DNA from: Hetaerina americana
Taxonomy: Eukaryota; Arthropoda; Insecta; Odonata; Calopterygidae
DNA: 64,000 nt
Direction of reading: 5' to 3'
Assembly (NCBI GenBank): GCA_022747635.1
Contig: JAKTNV010000009.1
Location: 4,281,064-4,345,063 of the forward strand
The translations under genes were made by a program, and so were the position numbers. Below the pieces are notes generated by a model that saw only the letters and a program-made list of their open reading frames with translations, did no database searches and was not told the origin of the DNA. This document shows, one piece after another, positions 56,116 through 64,000 of this stretch. Position 1 is the stretch's first letter, and every line of letters begins with the position of its first letter.

Positions 56116-56229
56116 CGATAAGTTCTCAAGTATGTTGTGTGCACAACTGATATAACTATGAGTATAGCTGCACTGATATGATAACTTATCGTCGTATTCA
56201 CTCCGCACACAAGTTGTCCTTCATTTCCA

Positions 56230-56310
56230 ATAATTTAAGTCGCCAACACAGGAATCGATCCTTACAATTATTTCGATAGCAGATGCCGGAGTACAGTAAG
56301 CATACTATCA
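56230..56310 (-). mobile_element. tRNA-derived SINE head, weak
   Basis: The minus strand contains GTTGATAGTATGCTTACTG (A-box-like) and GGATCGATTCCTG (B-box-like) with tRNA-like spacing. No second copy is seen in the window. Confidence 0.35.
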
Positions 56311-56399
56311 ACGCATTCAGAGCCCAGCAAATGCCCCTTCCCTTGGCCAACTGCGGTTTCCAAGGATTTTCTTGAATATGGAAAAACTACACGGCGAGG

Positions 56400-58340
56400 A
56401 TCTCTGCGCGTGATGTCCGGAGTTTCATGATGTGGATTTGAATGGCAGTCCTCCGGCAGAGAGGCCTGGTCGCTCTGACGCCACCGGACAACCACGCCGC
56501 CATATTCGCGTCGCTTTTCGATTTCATCCTTCTGTCGGAGGTTCGCGAATCTTTGCAGATTCACCCCGGAGGTACGAGTTTTTACAATCAGGACCAAAGC
56601 GCATATCGATACCAATCCATCGCTTCCACCGTGGGCGTTCTCTCGCCGCGGATTTCTACTTTGCGATGTCTTTCCAAAATGTGTGCTTTATCGCAGGGAC
56701 ATTGGTTTGTTCATTTCCATGGACCGACCCCGCTCACGCGCGACCTCCTTCCGAATCCCGAGTCTTCTCCCAGGAACGCAGCAATCTTATCCGGCCGAGA
56801 GAGAGAGAGGAGGGGCGAGCACCGCACCTCTAAGTACGTACGTAGCGGCACCCAACCAACAACCCACTCAACAGATGACGCCGCGCTCGCCACCTCCTCA
56901 TTTCTCTGCATCCGCCGATCACTCGACGAAAGAACGCATTCGTTCGCTTCGCTTTTCCTCCGTCGCCGACGCACCCGGGGGCTCCGGCCCCCTCTCCGGC
57001 CCCTCTCTCTCGCGGCCAGACCCCTCGTCGTCGGCCTCCGCTTCCCGAGTCGTCTTCCTATTGATTTTCACGCTGCACCCTCCCAAATCCTCGATCCGCT
57101 CCGCTCAGCGACGTCTCCTGGTCTACTTGGATGCTGGAATGGAGAGCACACGCCCCTTACCCCCCCCCCCCCGGAAGGAGACGAACCCTGCAAATGCACG
57201 TCGTCTTCCCTCTTGGGCATCGCGAATCCATGGCAACACCTCTCTCTGTCTCCCTCTCCTCTTTGCTTGCGCGCGTCCGTCTGTTCGCCCGACCCACCCC
57301 AACTCCCGAACCCCGTCCCCACCTCCGCCCCCACCCCGGGGGAACCCTCCCCCTCCTCCGACGACCTGCAGCCCCTCCCTCCTTGACCCCTCTCCCCCCC
57401 TCTCGTGATAAGAGCCTCGAGGGAACTCCCTCCTGGACCGTCGACGTCAACGTTCCAGGCCCACCCCCTGCCCCCCCTCTCGCCGTTGCTGGTGGCGCGG
57501 GGGCTGGGGGGGTGGAGGTACGGGGGCGGGCGAGGCGCGTCTGGTCCGAAGGGGAGGGAGTGAGTGGAAGGAGCGACGGCGCAGTCTGTGGGCCCTCGCA
57601 CGACAGGGCCGGCCGGGCCCTCGTGCTTGGAGTGGTTGTTCATTAGAAGGGGTGGACGTGCTGCAGTAGCCGTTGTTTCCTCTCCCGAGTGACGGGCGCA
57701 TGCCTTGGGACGAGGTGTCCTTCGCATTGTTGTCGTCATTTTCGGAGGGGGAGGCGAGTGGTGCGGCCCCGTCTCTCGCCTCTCGTCTCCTGCCCCCTCC
57801 CCTCCGCCCCCCCCCCAAAACGTCGACGACAAAATCGAGAAGCATTCGCACACGGAAGAGTCGCCCCGACGCTCTAATCCTCTCGCCGCCCTCCCGAAGG
57901 CCACACGCGTGCAGAGTTTATTTTGTTTCTTAACGGATTTCTCCCCCCCCCCCCCTTCTTCCTCCCTCTGTGGACGCCGTGGATCCCGTCCTCTCTCGCG
58001 TGTTCTATCGATGCATTACTCCCTCTCTGCCTCCGTCTCCCACGTGCTTTCCTTCGGGGAGTCATTTTAGGGACATCCTCGACCCGCCTGTTTTATGGTG
58101 CACGATATGGTGCCGAGGTTCGTGGTGCTTCTAGCTGTTCCGCTGCCGAGATCCGGAGACGGAGCGAGCACATGGACCGAAGGATGATTCTCTTTCGACG
58201 CTCGCGAGTGTTTTGCCGCAGTGCTACATTTAAACGGTTTGCATTCGCAGTTTGGCGTCCGCTCGGCGCCAAAAGTGAGTGAGGGAGTGCTCCGATCCGA
58301 CGTGCGCTCGTTCAATAACTTTCTCAAAGATTCACGCCTC
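56400..58340. other. CpG island-like GC block
   Basis: Nearly 2 kb of GC- and CpG-rich DNA in an AT-leaning window. Long frames are open on both strands (up to 314 codons + and 278 codons -), and they overlap. Their products are Ser/Pro- or Gly/Arg-rich with no domain, so composition explains them. An AAAA/GTGAGT donor-like site lies at 58275. Taken together it could be the promoter and 5' UTR exon of a host gene reading to the right, but the direction is not certain. Confidence 0.4.
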
Positions 58341-59911
58341 GCGTGAGCCATTGTGACCTTTTCTCTCCACTTTACTCCCCCTTGGATTACGAACACTTGA
58401 ATAATTACGAAGTACCATTGGATTTTTCTTATGGAGAATACCAAACGGTCGTGGTTGGTTTTTTCGACGAAAAATGAGTCAACGCGTTGCGAAATTACGA
58501 CCGGCATCTATGTGCATCGTCATTGTTTGGTTGTAATTAGTAATTTGTGAGAATATAGATTCTTTTAATCCAAAACTGCAATATTTACGCCTTAATCGCA
58601 GTGGGAAATTTTTGAAAAGAGACGTGATCATTTCTCCGCTCGTGGAGACGCCCTCTTCTTTGCCGGATTTTCCTCGGGGGTCATTTTTTTGAGTTTATTC
58701 TTCCGCGTGTGGGAATGTTCAAAATTAAAAAGTATTGAATAATATTTGCCCTCCAAGAAGTAGTTTCGCTTAGCTCTCATGCCACACCCCTGAGGTCCAT
58801 ATCACAGGGCCGTCATATTGTTGGTGAAATTTCTCACGTCACACTTTAGGACTGCCGGTAGGACGGAGCATTCAGCCTCCGGAAATATGATTTGTATGCG
58901 TGCAATCGGTTTTGTTACGTTTTGATGTCTTCGTTGAGAAAGTCGAAACCCGAAAGGTTTAAGAAGGAGAAAGAACACTTATGCAATCCCAAATTTCTCA
59001 GCCCATTCCCCAAATCTGTTCTTTTCCTGGACTGGCTTGGTCAAATTCTTCCTCTCCCTCTCAAGTGCGTTTAGCACCTCCTTTGAGAAGTCTGATCTTA
59101 ATTGAAATGATCATGCTAAATACATTTTTCGCTTTCGTTTCATTATTCTCATAATCTACCGACTATTTAACTCATTAGTCGCAAGTACCACGTGTTGAGG
59201 GACCAAAAACAGTCGCAAATATATTTTTTTGTTCATCTTGCACGTACTCAATATGAAAATTTGTGGCCCAAACATTGAGACGTCGCGGCGAAAGAGCTTT
59301 CATACCCTGGTCACGACAGTTCGGGTGGATGTGCGACCCTGGCAAGCATCGCAAAGATTGGATCGTGGGACTTCCTGCGGCCCTGAGTCAACGCGGACGA
59401 TTTCTGTGGGCACTTGAAAAGTGAGCCCTCGATAGAATGGTGCATGGACACGTGGACAAATGTGGGAGAAATTGCCTCAGAGGTTGACCCTACTCGAGCG
59501 AGCGACTCCGGAGAGGAACACTCTCACGCGATGCAGCGCTCTTTTGTTGTCCGCCTGAATGACGGCTCTCGGGACGAGAGTGTCGTGCAGCGGAGGCTGA
59601 TGCTCGTCCCCTGAGCGACTCGCCGGCCGCAAATCCCCCCCAACGTCCACACCGTGCGAAAATAAACCCGTTCGGCTGTGGCCGCTGCAGCCGGAGCGCC
59701 GACGAAGGCGCCAGTGATGAGCGCGGCGCTATGCTCGCCAGCCGCCCGACTCGGCGGCGACGCCACACGTACCCGCCGCGGGGGAGAGGGCCCTCGCCGG
59801 CGGCGGTCGGGGGCAGGACCGCCTCCGCCCCCAGCGAAATGGTAAGGAGAGAAAGCCCCATCCGGAGGGATCCGATTGCGATGCGAGCGTTGGGAGGGAG
59901 GTCGGCATCGA
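58341..59911. other. No recognised gene; second GC patch
   Basis: AT-rich to 59200, then GC-rich at 59570-59880 with overlapping frames on both strands. Nothing recognised. Confidence 0.4.
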
Positions 59912-60700
59912 CATAAATACCCCACGATCCATATCAAAGAGGTGTATGGCAGGGGGTGCATGCACCAGGCGAGAAGGGAAAAATATTCGTCGAAAGGCTT
60001 TCAACTAAATAAAAATGTTTATACACGCTGGAGGAAGACCCAATTCAATACTAGGATTAATTCACCTAATAAATTAGTTTTATTTAGTAAAAATTGTGCA
60101 CATACAGCAGGATTGCCAATTTATAGTGACACGTATAACAGCAACAGGTAAGGACACAAACATACAAACATCAACAAGACTATAATTAGCAGTTATTAGA
60201 GATAAATTTTCATAGAAATAACAAAAACAGTGAAAGAAAGGAACAAAACCGGGATGTGGGAGTGAAAGGAGAGATTGTGCTAGTTCTTTCGAGAGAGATG
60301 TGTCAGAGAAAGGTTTATAAATGTGTTGGCTGGGAGTGAGAGGGGGTCAATGCTTTCGGGAAGGGAATTCAGTAAAGCGGGGAGACGGAAGAAAAGGGAA
60401 CGTTTGGTGAGGGACAATCTGGGAACGGGTTGGTGGAATAAAGAGTGATTGCGGGTAACTCGGGGGGGGAACTCTGAAATTGATAAGGGAAATTAGTTCA
60501 GGACAGTCGTTAATGGAGTTAAGGGTGTTATGCATGAGTTTTAAATCGGATTTTAGACGTAGAGTGCGACTCATCGCTGTGAGCTGCGAGGAGAATCTTG
60601 AAAACAAACGAAGCAGGGCAAGCAATACTGTAATGAGCACTGTATTTGATAAACACAACAGTTTCAGGTTTAACTTTGTGGAATTCCTGCATAATAAGAG
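59912..60700 (-). mobile_element. LINE (Jockey/CR1-like) 3' end
   Basis: The low end is the tail CCATATCAAAGAGGTGTATGG then CAGGGGGTGC at 59927-59958, of the subtype also seen at 47070 and 32852. On the minus strand the ORF end reads SRTLRLKSDLKLMHNTLNSI, then CPELISLINFRVPP, SLFIPPTRSQIVPHQTFP, FLPSPRFTEFP. This is the LxLLHKxLNGxIDCPxLLSxVNFRxP ... RT(N)xxxxxxFxPRxxRLFNSLP pattern found at the end of such LINEs. Confidence 0.75.
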
Positions 60701-60878
60701 TAAAAAAGAAACTATACACTTCCACAATGTAGATTTTACAATATTTCACGAGCATGGTTTCGATGCTGTGTGCATCATTATGGCGATGATCTTATTGATG
60801 ATGATGCAACACAGCATCGAAACCATGCTCGTGAAATGTAAAATCTACATTGTGGAAGTGTAAAGTTTCTTTTTTTAC
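60700..60878. repeat. Large inverted repeat with about 80-bp arms
   Basis: The left arm GTAAAAAAGAAACTATACAC...GATGCTGTGTGCATCAT and the right arm (complement) ATGATGCAACACAGCATC...GTAAAGTTTCTTTTTTTAC pair with few mismatches and indels (for example an extra ATA in the left arm). The loop is about 25-30 bases, itself ATGATG-rich. It lies between two LINE tails and is the third such hairpin in the window. Confidence 0.85.
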
Positions 60879-60884
60879 CCTCAG

Positions 60885-61165
60885 CACTACATTTATTCAA
60901 AGGCAGTTTAATGCGGTCATGCGGAAAGAGAGGGTTTTGACAACAAAACACACGAGATCAGTGAAAGAGCGTGCAATTCAGGAGAACTAATTATTCCTAA
61001 GGCGCTAGCATGGGTGGCAAGTGAGATTTTAGGAACTATCTACAACCCTACAGTTGTAATCCCGTAGTGCCCGTGGGAAGGAGGAGTCTTTGAGTCTGCT
61101 ACTTCTGGCCTTCTCTACTATATTTCCCGATATTGAAATTCGTTCCGAACCGAGATATTAATTAA
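60885..61165 (-). mobile_element. LINE RT C-terminus fragment, paired with 4360-4640
   Basis: Shares AATGCGGTCATGCGGAAAG, CACGAGATCAGTGAAAG and GAGTCTGCTA with 4360-4640. The minus strand reads SSRLKDSSFPRALRDYN, a degraded DSFFPRTIRDWN. Confidence 0.65.
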
Positions 61166-62490
61166 TGCCCTCGTATAATCCCCAGGAAATATTCTCGAGG
61201 ATTCAATGGAAATCGATGGAAACTGTGTGGAATTCCATTTTATTCCTCATTCCTATGGGTGGTGATCTGCCCATTAAATGTAGGTTTTGGGCTGGGCGGC
61301 CTTTTGCGCTCTTGCCTATTAGATTCCCTCGCACGTAGTTCCTCCTATTAGCCCGGCGTATTTCTCTCTTCAGTTCTGCTGAAGTCTTTTTCCCCGCCTT
61401 CAAGCCATCTTAAAGAGTCCCTTCCTTCCTCATCTCTCCGCCTTCCAGCCTATCGGAAATCATTCGGAATAGGCCTTGGGAATCCATGGAAAAATGCCGC
61501 AATTCGAATAGGGACCGACGGACTATTCACCACTTGATGCCATTGAATGCCTCTTAAAACCGCATTCAAAACTTTGGCCTTCCTCTCCGTCTCTCTCTCC
61601 CTTTTCCCCTCCGCCCTTTCCCTCTCGAAAGCCTCCAATCTACGCTCGTCCTCTTTGCCTTCTCGACGTCCGCATATCAGACGCATGCAGCCACATACAT
61701 AAAATGCATCAAATTCCTATGGAACACGAGATGCTCTTCGCGACGTTTTCAATTTATGGTGTCTTTTCTACAGTTTTTTCGTAATTAAGTCATTTTTTTC
61801 CTCGTAACATAATCATCATTTTTATATTGGTAAATAGAAATAATTGAATCGAAGTTAAGTTTGGTTCAGTAATCTTCGTGGTATCCAGAGGGCGAAGGAT
61901 GAGGCGGACGCAGACGTTGTGGATTAATCGTATCTTTGGGACTCTGATGGCTATCCGGAAATTTATGGACATGAAAACGTTTTGAATAATGCCAATATAA
62001 AACTTTGTAAATCCAAGTGTATGGCATAAACTTAAATGCGATCAAGGTTTCACCGCGGCGCAGCAGAATCAGGCAGAAAACATATGTGGATTTACCAAGT
62101 TTTTATTTTGACGTTATTCGCCGTGGAACATTTCCACCAAGTTACGCCTGAAACGATTGATTATATGAAAAGGTTTTAGAACGTTTTGGGGAAATATATG
62201 AGAAATGTAAACGACGTGGCCGACCGCATGTAAGTTAAATAAATATTGGTGTGGTGCGTCGAACGTGAATGCTGGCTTCAAAAACCCCTCCCACCCCCGG
62301 TTAATTTAATCGCTGCGAGTGGGATTGGACGCAATAACTGGATGTATCAAACCGCATCTCCTGCTCCCTCACTAATCAATTCCATCAATAATTAGGATTT
62401 CAATTAGCAAATGTTTTTTTAAAATCTCTCCATAGTTCGTCGCCATGCATAACGCCTACAAGAACTGTCTCCTAAGGAGCATGACCGAGC
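61166..62490. other. 1.3 kb without recognised features
   Basis: Mixed composition. A 78-codon minus frame at 61450-61686 is rich in Arg/Glu because of a CT-rich plus strand. Nothing supported. Confidence 0.45.
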
Positions 62491-62494
62491 CGGC

Positions 62495-63185
62495 ATAAAA
62501 AAACGTATTGACAGAACCGACGCATTCACTACTCAAAAGTCTTCCAAGTAGCCCCCCTTGTGCGTCCACACACCGCTGCCAGCGGGGTTTCCACGCCTCC
62601 TACGCCTTCTGGAAGGCGGCGCCCAGAATGCTGCTCAGCTCCCTCGTCACGGCCTGTTTTAACGCTTCCGCCGGGCCTTCGCGAGCTCCTTTCATGACGG
62701 ATTTGAGAGAGGCGGAGAAGAAGAAGCCTGCTGGGGCAACGCCAGGGTTGTAGGGTGGCTGAGGCAGGGTCGAGAAGATCTTGGCAGTTCCGCGTGCGAC
62801 TTTCCTTCTGTTCGCCCGAGAGCACTTGCGGCACCTTCCCTAACCTCCCGAAACGGCTTGTGCCCCTCGAAAACACACCCGATCTACCCGTTGCGTTATC
62901 ACCGTAAGCTGCCTTGAGCATGCCATGAGTATCTTTCCCGGTTTTACCCAGTTTCACGCAACATTTGATGGCTAAGCGTTGTTCCAATAACCGAGCCATG
63001 ATGGAGCGTAACGAGGTCACGTTATAGAAGTTTCGCAAACGAACGATCAGCACTCCGGAAAGGCTGGGATCCAAATACAACCGGCCTCCAGCCTTTCCTG
63101 GGACTCCCCTCCCTCGAAACGAGCCGGAAAAACCGCCGCCCGTCCGTCCATCCAGTGAAAAAATAACTTTTGGGACTGACCTTGT
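62495..63185 (-). pseudogene. Mariner-like element, core deleted
   Basis: The high end carries the TIR AAGGTCAGTCCCAAAAGTTA (minus strand, 63181 downward). The minus frame then gives MARLLEQRLAIKCCVKLGKT and MLKAAYGDNATGRSGVF (first HTH region, degenerate). The C-terminal AFQKAYEAW-like end lies near 62580-62620 in another frame (GCCTTCTGGAAGGCG). It is the same family as 12990-14050, and the two copies match across TTTCGCAAACGAACGATC and the CCTCCAGCCTTTCCTG flank. No catalytic domain. Confidence 0.8.
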
Positions 63186-63818
63186 GTAATCAAACACGCG
63201 TAACATTAATTTTTATTCAGGACGCTTGGGGAAATCTTCTTTTATATTTGCGAGTGTTTTATGAGTTATACGAACAAACACACAAGTGCGGTGTTTCATG
63301 GGACGTCTTCTCGATTGAAAAGCGTCGATTTATTTGCCTCGTCCGGCATCAGTGCGGGGAACGCCGTCCGTCGACGTCCGCCGACTCCTCCGAATAGCAT
63401 GAAGGCAATGGCGCTGCTATTGAGGCGGGTCGGCTATTAGCATCGGCTTTGGGTGTTTCGCGTGATGGCTGGGCTAGCCAAAGGCAGGAGGAGTGGAAGG
63501 TGGCGGGGTCAGCTGCGCAGGTGGGCGGGGGTTCTGGAACAGGGGAAAGAGCATCCTCTCTGCGATGCTCTCCTTGCGACTGAGGCGACGCTACTGCTCA
63601 TCGTGGGTGGCCAGTCTCCCTCTCATCGCCGTATGGTGACCCCCCCCCCTGTCCCCCCATCCTACCAACTCTACTCCAATGGTAGGGGGGACCAATTGTG
63701 GAACCTTTACAAATTATAGATTCATAAATATGTAGTAAGTGATCCAGTGCACCGTTAGAACTTAAATTATAAGGTCCCGAAAATCGTAATTCATATATAC
63801 ATATACACATAATTAATA
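63186..63818. other. No recognised gene
   Basis: GC-balanced. A short C run lies at about 63640. Nothing supported. Confidence 0.4.
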
Positions 63819-63838
63819 TATATATATATATATATATA
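63819..63838. repeat. Short (TA)n
   Basis: A brief TA run with CA/TG neighbours upstream of a SINE1 copy, as at 7832 and 16195. Confidence 0.85.
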
Positions 63839-63888
63839 CACATACATGTGTGTATGTTTATGTAATTTATATATGTGTAGCAAGTAAG

Positions 63889-64000
63889 TGGGTTGGGGTA
63901 GTCCAGGGAGTAGAGCGTTGGACTACTGACCGGAGGACCCGGGTTCGATTCTGGGGCACCTGCAGCTCCACCCGAACTATGTGATCAATCGGCTACCAGT
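63889..64000 (+). mobile_element. SINE1 copy, cut by the window end
   Basis: The head GGGTAGTCCAGGGAGTAGAG with B box GGTTCGATTC and the beginning of the body (GCACCTGCAGCTCCACCC) are present. A few bases around the B box are missing relative to the 7871 copy. The 3' part lies outside the window. Confidence 0.85.

Noticed and set aside
56442..57386. 314-codon plus-strand open frame in the CpG block
   Set aside because: Ser/Pro/Arg-rich low complexity, same compositional explanation. Competing frames on both strands are equally open.
57068..57904. 278-codon minus-strand open frame in the CpG block
   Set aside because: Gly/Arg/Pro-rich, overlaps a 314-codon plus-strand frame and others. GC-rich DNA lacks stop codons, and no domain or consistent codon bias supports it.

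Overview
This is a eukaryotic window, most likely from a large, repeat-rich arthropod (probably insect) genome. There are no operons, Shine-Dalgarno sites or closely packed genes. It is an AT-leaning landscape filled with decayed mariner transposons, APE-type LINEs, tRNA-derived SINEs, a Helitron, a Penelope-like remnant and long (TA)n microsatellites. The species assignment is inference only. I found no intact transposase or reverse transcriptase, no genuine tRNA or rRNA gene, no CRISPR array and no multi-gene system.

The one segment that reads like host protein-coding sequence is 15050-15562 (+). It is a GC-rich 171-codon exon with a pyrimidine-rich acceptor, a GTACGT donor, phase 0 at both ends and very strong G/C preference at third codon positions. 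I do not recognise its protein. Weaker host-like signals are a CpG-rich block at 56400-58340 with a possible donor at 58275, a CCAAT/CRE/TATA cluster at 46129-46188, and GC-rich stretches near 22.7, 29.0, 32.3, 37.4 and 59.7 kb.

Layout. 0-7 kb: LINE and mariner fragments. 7.07-10.9 kb: a transposon nest of an internally deleted mariner with perfect 33-bp TIRs, a SINE, a (TA)n tract and a 2.27-kb Helitron with both termini recognisable inside the (TA)n tract. 11-15 kb: LINE tail, SINE and mariner remnants, then the exon. 16-23 kb: a 164-bp hairpin, SINEs, an old mariner and a LINE-X copy. 23.8-26.7 kb: a long minus-strand LINE-B copy. 27-36 kb: mariner, LINE-X, SINE and Penelope-like pieces. 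36.1 kb: a perfect 222-bp palindrome. 37-46 kb: mariner, SINEs, a third LINE family and foldback SINE-like elements. 47-54.4 kb: a LINE-X copy, a TCTTCC-rich tract and two LINE-B copies in the same orientation, one with tandem 5' monomers. 55-64 kb: nested repeats, the CpG block, LINE pieces, a third hairpin, a mariner and a SINE cut by the window end.

Family names used here are my own labels. LINE-X is Jockey/CR1-like, with the C-terminal SFFPRTIRDWN-type motif. LINE-B has an APE endonuclease and RT, clade unassigned. LINE-C is a third LINE. SINE1 (about 276 bp) and SINE2 (about 310 bp) are tRNA-derived. T4 is a tRNA-derived element with inverted arms. Repeat C is a non-autonomous repeat sharing its 3' stem-loop with LINE-X. 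Repeat boundaries without stated TIRs or TSDs are approximate to about 20-50 bases.
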